From NCBI GenBank assembly GCA_003508835.1, contig PUFA01000084.1:5828001-5892000 (forward strand): 64,000 nt of DNA, given 5' to 3'. This DNA comes from Eonycteris spelaea. Taxonomy: Eukaryota; Chordata; Mammalia; Chiroptera; Pteropodidae. Below, in pieces: positions 1 through 27,400 of the stretch. Under the pieces are notes generated by a model. That model was not told the origin of the DNA, did not search any database, and worked only from the letters and a program-made list of their open reading frames with translations. The position numbers and the translations under genes were made by a program. The stretch's first letter is position 1; the number at the start of each line of letters is the position of its first letter.

Positions 1-1949
1 GAAAGTGAGTACTGGGAAATCATGCTGACCCTGGAAGGGCACAGCCTAGTAGAAATTAGGATAAGAAGGAGAGCCAAAGTGGTAACTGGAAAGAAATATG
101 TGTGTGTTTAGACTCCTTAAGAGCAAAGAGACTGCTAGTTTTTCTCCTCCAGGCCTACCAGTTCTCAGACATGAAGTAGGTTGGACAAGATGAGGCTTAC
201 CTTCCCTTTGGGTATTTAGAATGGTTCTGGGAGTGTTGTGGGGATCATGCCATGAAGTTAGGAAGGACATGGGGATCTCTTAATGTTGCCATCTGTGATC
301 AGCTGGAGAAGCTAGAAACTATTGTGCTTTTTCTGTATGTTTTATGAGTCACTGAGAAATTTTAGAATGCTAAAAATGCCTTCCCTCCAGATTCTAACCC
401 AAAGCCTGCAAACTAGGCACACCTAGGTTTTGTTTAGCTAGAATACTTTCTTAAAATCGATCCAGCACTTAAAAATTGTGAAATTTCACCAAAAATCCAT
501 AGTTTTGGCTTCTCTGAGGGACTGAAGATCTGACAACACTGGACCCACAGCAGCAATTGGCAAGTGGGTGGCAGCTGTCCCAATAGAGGGGGCACCTGTT
601 CTCTAGTTTGGCCATCTCTACCTCTCCCATTAGGGTGGCCATGTAACTTGACTTTTGAGTAAAAGGGGGTGCTGTTAGTAATTATGCCTGGACCACAGAC
701 ATAAGCCAAGATTGTGTGGCCAGCAAGGACATATGTTTACTCTAATTCACATTGCTTATACTGGGCTTGCTTTTCTTGCTCGCTGTTATTTAGGTTATGT
801 GGTTATTAGTCAGACACTCTCATGAAGAAGAGAGAGAAAAGGTATCAAATGCGCAAGAGATGTGAAAGTTGAAAAAAAAGGAAAGAAATGAAAAAGTATT
901 AAAATGAATGCCAATTACACCAAACCTTCAGGTAAAGGCAGAGCCTTTGGTGGTTGGCTCAGCGTGTTTGACCTTCCTGGCTCCCTGCCCTACACAGCAC
1001 TGTCAGTTTTAATAAGCTGTAATCCCGTAGCTACGAGCGAGACTAATCAAACTGCAGAGAGCAGCCTGTTCCTAATCAGGAAGGCACAGGATAATCATTT
1101 AACTCTGTGGTTTCTCAGTGAACTCCAAGCTGCCTCAACAGAAAAAAACATCCTGGATAAGAGAGTTGCTTACACATTCTAATCTTGACCTTTTGATGGT
1201 CTTTATTTGAAGTTTTTATTAAAATAATTTAATTACACAAGTATTTGGTTTTAAAATTGCTTTAGAAGAATCTTTTCCCTTTATTCCCAGAAAACAATAA
1301 AACCTCTCTCCTCCACAGTTATGTAAAAAACCTCAGACTCCTATTGATTACCCCCGTCCACTTGAACTGATCACAGACCCAAAACCTTTCGACACCATTC
1401 AGGGTATGAGTATAGTCCACAAACTGGGGGTGAGAGGGATTTGGGGACATGACGTAACAACTCACATTGAGTACCGACAGACTTACAGAAAAATATAGCA
1501 GGTGCTGTGGGCTACACATGCCAGTCAGTGCCAGCTATTCCCCATTGAAGTGGGAGCAGGACCGAGCTACAGCAAAGTTCCAGAAGCACCCTATACCTCA
1601 AGGCCAGAAAGCCTGTCTATTCAGTCTTCTCTTCTCTAGGCCCCTTCCTTCCAGGAGCATGTCACAAGAAGCAATTTAGTGCAATAATTAACTGTTGAGT
1701 TTTATCAGATGGAGCTCAAGTCTAACCGGGAGCTAACCTGTGGTAGGTAGGCCCTTAGGCAAACTGCTCAGCCTTCTAGAAATTCCTGGTAGGCCCTTAG
1801 GCAGGGTACTCAACCTTCCTGGAACTCAGTTCTTAATAGGAATAATAATAACAATGCCGCACAGCCTTGCTCTAAGAGTCAATGAGATATATATGGAAAG
1901 CATTTACTAAGGTATCTGGCGCATTAAAAATACTCCATAGATTGTGGTT
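1..1949. other. Intergenic flank, no gene recognised
   Basis: Both strands were read. Only short uninterrupted frames without family resemblance are present. The stretch holds a degraded MIR (about 1740-1950) and a compact GC-balanced block at about 930-1190 that looks unlike a repeat. No exon with convincing splice sites was seen. Confidence 0.4.
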
Positions 1950-1960
1950 ATTATTTTTAT
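1740..1960 (+). repeat. MIR SINE, degraded, with internal short duplication
   Basis: The MIR order is visible: a gggcaaact-type core, then ctcagttc, taataataacaatgc, caatgagat, and a terminal segment with tatctggcgcattaaaaata. The 15-mer GGTAGGCCCTTAGGC occurs at about 1746 and again at about 1789, so a roughly 45 bp unit is duplicated inside the element. Confidence 0.6.
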
Positions 1961-4047
1961 TACGTGCTAAGCATGGCCTTAAGGACTCTAATTATACAAT
2001 TTAAAGACACAGGTGCATCCCTGATTTTCCTTGGATTCTACATTTAATGCGAGTGTACTTAAAACAATGACTACAGATGAAATAAATGTAGAAAAATCTT
2101 GTTCCAGTGAAGAACATTTCTGGCACAACGGAAATTTAATATTTTGTTTAATGGAATCATTGCTAGGTACAGGAAACAAGACAGTATGTTTACTGGCTTT
2201 TGACTTTAGTAGATTTACATTAAAGAAACATTTTTTTTCAGATGTGCTAATAAGAAAAAGACCCAGAAAAATAGATGATTTGGACAGAATTTTCAGTGTT
2301 TTGAACATAAATAAAACTCATACATTTTATAAAAATTCTGGGATATTTATTAATACTCCTCCAACAATGGATTTGGCATTGAACAGGAAAAACATATGAA
2401 TGAGTCATATCCAATGTATTTCAAAATAATCAGATCTTTGAGAACAGAGATTCTGTCTTTCATTAAGTGCCCTTGCCATTCATGGAGGAGAGAGGTTACA
2501 GAAATGCCCATGAATTCCAAAATTGAATTCACAGACATTCTTATACCACTATTAAAAGATAACCATATAGATGGGCATCCAACACATTAATATATAGTCA
2601 GCGTATAATAATTAAAAACAATGTTCAGTAACTGCCCACTAAAATGAGCAAACAGCAAAATATAGCACAAGAATATAAAACAAATATATTTCATACTCAT
2701 AAACAAAACAAAGACATCTTTTGGTTCTGTTGTTTTTACAAAAACTATGTGTGTACATGTGTATATGTATATTCTTATAGAAAACTTAATATAGAAAAGC
2801 ACACACACAAAAATCACCTGTCACATCATCAACATGAAATGTCACTCCTTTGGCGAGAGTGGAAAAACTCAGAATCAGAGACGATCCAAGGTCTTCCCAG
2901 CCTCAGGATCTGGTAATGCCCATTCGCCAACCACTTCAAAAACCACAGGCCAAACCTCTTTTTAGACTCTGAAATATCTCTACTGCTGCCTGACTCCTGG
3001 CACTGCTCCATTTTTCATCATGCCAATAGTCATCAATAAACAAGAACAACTATGACTTTAATCTAAAGCTTTCTATTCCCCAAATATTTAGAGCTAGACG
3101 GAATCATAGAATTTCATTTAGTCCTGTTCACTATGCCTGTCCCCACTGGGTCAGGAGGAAACGGGCACGGAGAGGTGAGCATCACTGAACCCAGTCCTCT
3201 GACTGCTACTGCAGAGCTCTGTCCAAATGAAGACATGGTGAAGGAATCTTCCCAAGTGATGGGGCTATAGTTATCATGTGGTCGGACTATTAATGAACCT
3301 AAAGGGAAGACCACAGGGGACCTGTATAACCAGATACAGTTGGGTAAACTTCCAGTTAGCTCTAGGGAGACAAGTCACAAATAGACAATGTAGCCAAATG
3401 AAGGAGTGTGCCCTGGGCCAATTGGTCACAAGAGCAATGTGTAAGCACCACGTTCCATGGAGATGCAAGCCTGGTTAAGTTGCAAGAACCATTTCGGGTC
3501 AAGATTACACTGCTGGGGCAGCTTGGAAGGCAGAATTATCCAAAAGAGACCTCTGGCAATATAAGGATTAAAATAAAACTCTTGAATCAGTCAGACTCCT
3601 TCTCCAGTCAATAGGCATGTGTCCACAAGGGCATGCTACTCATGACCAATCATCTCCCTTCAAGCGCCAATCCAACTCGGTGATTCCTCGGAATCTCATC
3701 ACCGCCACTTCAAGGCTGTTTCTTTACATCTAAATGTTTGTTCTTTGACTAAACAAATCTCTACTGACAAAAAGAGTTAGCATAGAAATATTAAAGGTCA
3801 TGGTTCAATTATTCCTGATCAACCAGGCATTTAAGTCTTTAGGAAAAAATCTCTTCAGCCTTACGTGGGCAGAGTCTGGTACAGATATTCCTTATTTGAG
3901 CAGACCTTATTCTCAAGTATAAATAATGAAAGCCTAGTTCATTTCTTGTTCTCTTCCTTCCACATTAAAACAGTGGTACTGGCTCAATGTGAAGAGTTAG
4001 ACTTGTATATGCCAGGTCTCAAGATGCTTGCCTGCAGATGAGTTCTT
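1950..4047 (-). other. Probable QTRT2 3' UTR and downstream flank
   Basis: No second gene is visible here. On the minus strand the nearest AATAAA-type signals beyond the stop are at about 2345-2350 and about 1955, with further ones near 1206-1220, so the 3' UTR could end in any of these. The end is not determined. There are MIR-like traces at about 3090-3210. Short ORFs on both strands look like chance. The next human gene in this direction, DRD3, is not recognisable. Confidence 0.35.
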
Positions 4048-20128
<16,081 letters not shown>

Positions 20129-22644
20129 CCTGAGGGATTCCTCTAGGTCCTGATGAGAAAAGAACATTAAGGTCAGAAGGAGTTCCATGACATCTAAAGA
20201 CAAAAAAAATGCAAACAACAAAAAAAAATGATAGCACGTTTATTATTACTTCTGATCTAGGACATCTTTACATATCAGCAATAGGGAGATGGAAAAAGAC
20301 ACAAAGAGAATGAGATACCTCCCCAAAGTCCCAGAGCAACATGATGACATCAATCACATTTAAACTTGGTCATGGAATTCTTGTCTGATCTAATGAAAAC
20401 TAAACAAATGGAAGGATAGAAATAAAGACTAATTATGGGCAAAGCACTATGAATCCAAGGCTCTCTCTAAGCCTTGCAATGTGTGCAACGAAAGATCACA
20501 CTGCTTAGGAAATACTGATTATTAATTTGATCTATTTTTTTCTTTCTCTAATTTGAAGAATACTAGGCAACATAGCAATTTCTTCTAATATGAACTTAAA
20601 TTTAAAAAACAGGCTCCAAAACAGCATTCTGGTGTTTATTAAAATATACAGAAGAATATACATCAAAAAATAAACAGATTATCTCTGAGAGGTGGGATTA
20701 TTTTTCAATCTGTTCTTATTTGGTGTCCAAATAGATGTGATAAACTGTGTGAAGCATACATGTAATTCACAAGCAATTTAGCATTACTTTTATAATTGGG
20801 AAGAAAAAAAATTGACAAAAGAAAAAACCTAAGATATACTTCAAACTTCCAAAGATACACAGAACAAAAAAATCAGACAACATTATCAATTACTTTGTGG
20901 ATGCTGTTAATTATTTTTCAGTAAAACAAATCCTAAACTCCACTTCTTAAAATGTACAACAAAAGTTGGTAACTAGGCATGGCAGTCATTTGCAAAAAGT
21001 CACTGGATACACCAGCATTTTAAAAATACCAGAATTTCTACAGCAGGTACCATACCCCCTGGAATTCTTGCCAATGGGGCTCGGCCAAGTTTTATTAGTA
21101 GATAAGTTATTACAGCTATCTAGAAGCTCCAATCTCAAATCCTGTCCTCGTAAGCATTATACTATACCACTCTGAAAGTCAACCATTGTTTAAGATGCTA
21201 TCGAACAAATAAGCATTATCTATCATTAGTTAAAAAATATTCAGGAATATGAATATTACTTTTTTTAAAGTCACAAATTTTTATATTAAAAGAAAATAGT
21301 CAATACAGTCATTAGAATTTTAGAAATAACTATGTTCTATATAGTCCAATAAGAGATTTCATGGTAAACATGAGTTATAAAAAATAATATGTGTCTGAGG
21401 AAAGCCTGGTCAATTTTCTATGACTCTAACTTCATTATTTTAAGTTATCACAAACAGACACACAAATAAATATCACTGAAACCCATAAAATGGAGACTAC
21501 TAAGGGGAAAAAGTTATTTTAACAAAGAGTAATATAAAAGCTATTTTTTAAAAGCCCTGTTACTACACATTAAAACTGTTAAAAGATAAAATTTATACCC
21601 CCTAAAATTATGCAAATATAATTACAGGTTAATAAAAGCATGATCTAGAAAATACAACACAAGAAGAATCATTAGTTTACACAATCATATTCCTCACTGA
21701 TTTACCAGATAATACACATAATCCTCTGATTTCAACTGACAAAAATATATTTTAAACTAAGAGAACTCTGAAGCCATTTGTAGAAAAGTAAAGACTGCAT
21801 TTTACAATCTAAGTAAGTTCCCAGGAATTGAAGCAGGGGAAACACAAAGATGAGAAATGCACTTTAAAGTTAACCAACGCCTATTATTCTAAGTGCATAT
21901 TGGAATCAACCGATTATAGAATGATAGGTTTTTGGAACATAAATAAGAACTAATGAAAATTTAATGGGCCAGGATTATTAAATATTACAATAACTTACGC
22001 ACTTCCTACCCACACACATCTGAGAATGAAAGAAACTATACAGTCTGGAGCTTTCAGAAAGGTCTAGAGACAAGAATTTGTTGGTTCTTTCCCTTACTCC
22101 AATAACTGTCTCATCTGAGTGGTTTAAGTTTGGTAAAGCATTTAAGTTTGGTAAAGAGCATGAGTTGTATTTTTAAAATTAAATTCATACACACTCTACA
22201 ATATTTGTCTATATACAGAGAAGAGTCGGAAGGACTTCTAAACAATATGGTGCACTGAGCTGACTCAGAAATACACAGAAAAATGATGAACTGTAAAATT
22301 CTAAAAAACAGTAACTGAAGATGAGGAGACTATTAGGGGTAGAGTATTCTAAAATCCTTACACTATTTGGGAGAAGAAGAGAGAGATAATGAATAATGTT
22401 AAACCTAAAGTATGTGTGTTAAAAAAAAAAACTTTTAAGTAACCATTAAAAGATTAATGAAAACCCGTTGGGGAGGAGGAGAGGAATAAGGAAAAATTGA
22501 TTGATACAATAAAGGGGAAGAAAGAGGAAAAGAAACAAAAAAGCACACCAAAAATAGTAAATACAAAATAAGATGGTAGAAGTTCAACTGTTAGTAATAC
22601 AATAAAAATTAACAAATTAATTTCATCTATTTAAAGACATAATG

Positions 22645-22875
22645 GCAATAGTAGCAACTAACATTTACTGGGCATTTACTATGTATCAAGTATTGTACTT
22701 TACATATTAACTCCACTAATAGGTATGACCATGTATTCCTCATAGGACATGCTATTACTATGTGTATTTTACAGATAAGTAAACTGAGTCTAATAAAGTC
22801 ACCATTTGGGAAGTGGCAGAGCCAGGAGTTATATCACAGAAGGCAGGCTTTAGAGCTGTATTCTAATTGACTGTT
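22645..22875 (-). repeat. MIR SINE, reverse orientation
   Basis: Reverse MIR: gtagcaactaacatttactg, ggcatttactatgtatcaag, ttttacagataagtaaactg, then gggaagtggcagagccagga. Confidence 0.75.
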
Positions 22876-22979
22876 AGCCTATTATAAGTCCCATCTTGTG
22901 CACAGCACATGCATTGTTCACATATTAACTGCAATGTTGATATAATTTTATAGTCATATATTACATTTTGCTATAGTGT

Positions 22980-23290
22980 TATTATTTTTCTTGTTTTCTC
23001 TTAAGTCCCTTCTCTACTTTTACCCATCCTCCCAGCCTCTAAAAACTTTCTCTGTACTCATACATGTAAAAATACTTGTGGACAGGAACAGGTGTTTTTA
23101 ATTTTAAAAAAATGAAACTATACTGCACTTCTCTGCAATTTGCTTTTCTCTCGGTAATACACAATGAATATCCTTTCTCGAAGAGACACAGCGCTAAATT
23201 ACTCTTTTAAAATAACTACTTTATGAGGTTGCATAGTTAAAATGTTACCAATTTAATCGACCGTCACGTTTCTGATGGACACTCAAGATA
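22980..23290 (-). mobile_element. Degraded antisense L1 fragment
   Basis: The order ctctgcaatttgcttttctc, acaatgaatatcctttctcg, tactttatgaggttgcatag and ttctgatggacactc follows the antisense 3' part of old L1 elements. Weak. Confidence 0.4.
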
Positions 23291-23980
23291 CAGAACAGGT
23301 CCTAATATCTTAGTAATAGTCTGAGGGTACGGCTTCCCTGATCTCATTTTCACCAATCTCAAGTCTACTTTAGTTTATGCTTTCTGGCAGAGCTCTATAC
23401 ATACATTTATTTTTCATTGTTACCACACTCCACCGATTGAGGTACAACTGCCCCCCAGTGTGCCGATGTGTTAAATCGAGGGTTCGAGAGTTATTAAACA
23501 AGATGAGGTAATACAGCTACAAAAGCAGCTGGGTCCAAAGCTCCCGCTCTAAATCTCTACCCTGTCTTATGAACCCCAATGTCCTAGATGGAACCTCTAT
23601 GGGCCATCTTTAAGGGTCCCAGAGCTCGCGAAGCGCTTAGCTCAAAGATTCGAGACTCTCCCAATCCTAAGTAACCTGCGCAGTCCAGAAAAAAAGTGCG
23701 GCTGAGAACTTGACCCTTAAGCAGAAGCCAGTCGAAAGGAGGCCCCTTTTTCTCAGAGATGCGGTGATGCTCACACGATTTGAGAGAACGTGGGCTTACA
23801 GAAGCCTCCAGGAGCCCCAGAAAAGGAGAGACATGGCGGGAGTACTGCAACACAACCAGGAAGCGTCTGGGCGCGACGCTACTCATCCACCCATAGCATC
23901 CCCCACACTATCAGGGAGAGGGCGCACTTCCCTGCAAACCTCCCAACTTTTTTGCCCTTGAGACCCCTTAAACTCCTTAC

Positions 23981-24130
23981 AGTTTTCCTCCACGTGTCAG
24001 GCTTTCAGAATTCTCGCACCCGTGAATCACCGCCTCCGGTGCAGAGCCAATCAGGGAGCATTGCGTCATCACTGGGCGCCAGAAAAAGGCAAAGGTAATC
24101 TCAAAGAGAGCTCTGGTAAAAGTGAGGCCG
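23981..24130 (-). other. QTRT2: Candidate QTRT2 non-coding exon 1
   Basis: The first coding exon has a splice acceptor just upstream of its ATG, so a 5' UTR exon must lie further up. The best minus-strand donor in the CpG block is AAAACT/GTAAGG, putting the exon's 3' end at 23981. The 5' end is a guess. A second possible donor is GCGCAG/GTTACT near 23675. Confidence 0.3.
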
Positions 24131-24332
24131 AGGGACCGCTGCCGTTGTCATGGTAACTGAGATAACCGTTCCGTCTGCGCCAAAGCAATCCTCCTGGGAA
24201 GTGGTGGTTCGTGGGCCGCTCACGCCTGCCTTCTTTACAAGCACAGGAACTACGGCTCCCAGGGCGACCGGGAGCAGGCTAAGCAGAGGAGCGATTTTTT
24301 TGCTTCGCCGATGTCTGTTCTTGAACCTGGAA

Positions 24333-24421
24333 ATGCTGCTGGCGCCCCAGGAAAGGTCGTCCTCTAGCAAGAGGACGGGGCTGAATCGCTGGAAACAGTT
24401 TCAAGGAAAACCGAGTCCCAA
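24333..24421 (+). CDS. CCDC191: CCDC191 exon 1, coding part
   Basis: ATG at 24333-24335 begins MLLAPQERSSSSKRTGLNRW and the segment continues KQFQGKPSPK, matching the start of the human protein. An in-frame ATG at 24150 is upstream, but its 61 codons have no match I know and are probably 5' UTR. The only GT near the expected end is CCCAA/GTGATC, which leaves two bases of a Lys codon and does not join exon 2 in a usable frame. Confidence 0.8.
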
Positions 24422-27400
24422 GTGATCCATCCCAATCACGAAGTTCGCGGGGAGTGGAGGGCGGGGACCGCCCGAGCCAGCAGCGGCCCCGCCCTATGCT
24501 TCCCTCTTCGCGCTGGGATCCTTACTAGCCCGCCTCCTGCTTTGGGCCGCCCTGGAGCCAATGTTGCCCTCGTGTAGCGGGTCTTCAGGAACTTTTACAG
24601 TCTGGGGGTACTTTACGGCTTTGTGGGCAGCTACGTGGAAAAAGTTTTCCATCTAACACTTTTTTCAAACCGAAGAGGTCTGATACTGCCATTCGCAGTA
24701 AAAGAGAACTCACGAACTCCCTTGCCCCAGCTACTACCCCCACTATTTTAAGGAAAGTTCCCGCACATTTCTCTTTCCTTTCTTTTTATTTTTGAAAGTC
24801 ATAGGGAACTGATCTCTATTGGAAGGGGAAGATCTTTCACGTTAGGTCGTCTGCCTCATACCTTTCCCCTTCTAGTTTTGCATAAAGAATCTAAAGGAAC
24901 AATGAAATGCACAAGTGGATATTGAATATATCAATACTTGATTCACTCGAAAATTTCCAAATTCAGCCAATATTTTAAAAATAGGCCCTCTTTATATTCG
25001 TTACCTCCTTGATGCGTTATCATCTAAAGACATGGAAAACTGATAACCTCATTTTAAACTTTAAACGTAATGACTTTAAACTTAAATGACATGTGCAAAG
25101 TCATAGTCACATGGTGTGTGCTTTCCACAGACTACCTTTTTAACAGTCACAAAAATAAATGCATTAAATGTAGGTGAGAGTTCCAAAATGGAGCTAGCTT
25201 CTCGCTTTCAGCCTAGAGCAGTTTCACCAGCTGTTTTCACCCTGAAGTTACACTTTCTTTTAAAACTTTTCCATAGACATGTGACCTTTCGGAAGGCCGT
25301 AGGCAATTTTGCTTGCAGATTATTCTAAATACCAGCAATATAATGCATTGATTATATTCTACTTGGTGAAGATCTTGCCTCAGATACTGGAGGGTACAGA
25401 CTGAAGCATTGGAGAGTTAGGAAAGAGTCTGCTTTTATTGTAATGTACCAGTTCCATAATGGATTGGATCCAAAATAGCCTATGGATATAGACTTGATGA
25501 AAGATAAAAATTCGGGACAATTTCTTAGACTCCAAAAGGAAGGATTTTTGCTGCTAGTGCTCATTGTTACTGCCTAGAGGATAAAAAGGTTAAAAACACA
25601 AGAGCTTCTTGACGTTCAGTTATTTGTGTTTTAGTTGAATCAGCTCTTTGTTGCAGTAAGAAAATTTTTTAGCGGTACAGTTCCATTAATTAGTTTTCCA
25701 TAAGGTGCTTTGAAAGTGAAGTGTTATGTAAGTGAAAGAGTATTATACCTTTTCCTCCTTGTGTCAGTGTGCTAGTTTAAATAGTCCCTTATTAAAAAAA
25801 AAAATCCACCTGAATTATTAGCAAAGCAGATACCTCTACTTGTTAAGTAATTATGAGAGAAAGTTCTGCACACTTTTGAGTGTTAAAAGAGTGTTACTTC
25901 TGGTCTGATTAATATCTGACTGACTTGGGTAGAAATTTATGTAATTTCTACTTCATTTTTTGCTTTGTAAAACAGAAGATAGATTATCCCTCACCACACC
26001 CCCGGTTCTTATTGGACCAAACAATATCCCTGCTCTAAGTATGATAGAAAAGCCTCTTGTTACAGGCTACTCCTGAAAAAAGGTTCTGAGGTGAGGGGCA
26101 CACTGTTCTCCAAATATTTGCTTTCATGACATTTGAATAATCTGACTAATCAGTGCTTGTTTGAGTTTTTATAAGGAAATTATACCTAGCACTCCTCTAT
26201 CCTGCTCTTAACCCTGGGGAGCTTGAAAAAACTGATGCCTGGGCCCTACCTCAGACCAATTAAATCAGAATCTCAAGGTAGGCCTAGGCAGGGGATAAAA
26301 ACCTTCAGAAGATGTCCCAGAAAAGGCTTCAGGTTTCTACCTCCTACCATTATTCTCTGTTCTTTTGTTGCTGAACTTTTTAATGAAATAATTTGGGGAA
26401 AGAATAAAGGACATTTCTATATACTTTAGTCAGAAAAGCATATTAAAATGACAAAGTTGATAAAGAAGTTCTTTTTATATTTTATTATTACAGCTTGCTT
26501 TTGACCCTGACAATGCGAAAACTGGATTAAGGTAAGGATCACAATAAAGATAGAGAATTACGAGTCAAATGTAATAGAATGGAAAAGGAATAGTAATAAG
26601 TTTCTATTTTGCACATATTTTGCTGTTTTTATTGCCTTAGTTTTATACTCTTCAAGAGAGGAGAGGAGAGACCTTAGGAGAGGATGATGTGGTCTTCCTC
26701 AGATAATTGAAAAGACTGTACTGTAGTTATATTGACTTGTGGGACCAATACAACATGTAAAAGCTATGCATGCATTACAAGTAAGAATCTCCTAATGACC
26801 AGAGCAATTCAGAAATGGAGAGAGCATTCTTATAAGTGTTTCCTATTACTGGAATATTCATATGGATGCTATATGGTCAATTAATGTTAGGATTAATAAA
26901 GAATGTGTTTGAGCGTTCAGTGAAGGAGTGGGAGGATTTGGTTAGATAACCTCTAAGATTTCTTCCAGACCTGAGGTGTGTATTTTTGAGTCGAAGTACC
27001 ATTTCAGTTGAAAATACCATCAAACCATTTCAGGTGCATGCATCTGAGTGTCAATTTGGCAACTTGCCATACTCAATTTATCTGTGTACCACATCGTTCA
27101 AAATCATACAGCATTTTCCTGGGGAAATATTCTTCTACCTGATAATATTTTGAAGAGCTATTATTTATCTAAATTTATAGGCATTTTGAGCATAAGGACA
27201 GATGGAACCTAGGTCAGATATCATTGTTAACCATTTATGTATTCACCTAGTGTTTATTAAGTGCCTACTAAGTGCTAGCTCACTATTTTGGATACTAGAG
27301 ATAACACAGTACATGGTGCAGGTACAGTTCTTACCTTCCCAGAGTTTATAGTCCAGTGGGGGATAAACAACTTATTTAAAACTGTCAGAAGAATTGAGGA

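Larger units (their letters stand above)
20150..23980 (-). other. QTRT2 intron 1
   Basis: AT-rich intron between the non-coding first exon in the CpG block and the first coding exon. It contains a reverse MIR at about 22650-22870 and a degraded antisense L1 at about 22980-23290. I see nothing else supportable. Confidence 0.5.
23560..24610. promoter_or_regulatory. CpG-rich bidirectional promoter, QTRT2 / CCDC191
   Basis: This is the only CpG-dense block in the window, at the divergent starts of the two genes. Visible sites: a palindromic E-box CACGTG at 23991-23996, CCAAT at 24047-24051, a CRE-like TGCGTCATCA at 24062-24071, and a second CCAAT at 24558-24562. No TATA box is apparent, as is usual for CpG-island promoters. 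The first CCAAT and the CRE-like site sit about 270 bp upstream of the CCDC191 ATG. Transcription start sites are not visible from sequence. Confidence 0.8.

Noticed and set aside
1..4018. Exons of DRD3, the next gene in the human order
   Set aside because: No receptor-like transmembrane reading frame with splice sites is visible; in human the gap to DRD3 is tens of kb.
24150..24332. In-frame upstream ATG extending CCDC191 by 61 residues
   Set aside because: The extension lies in the CpG promoter block and has no counterpart in the human protein, which starts MLLAPQ; it is probably 5' UTR.
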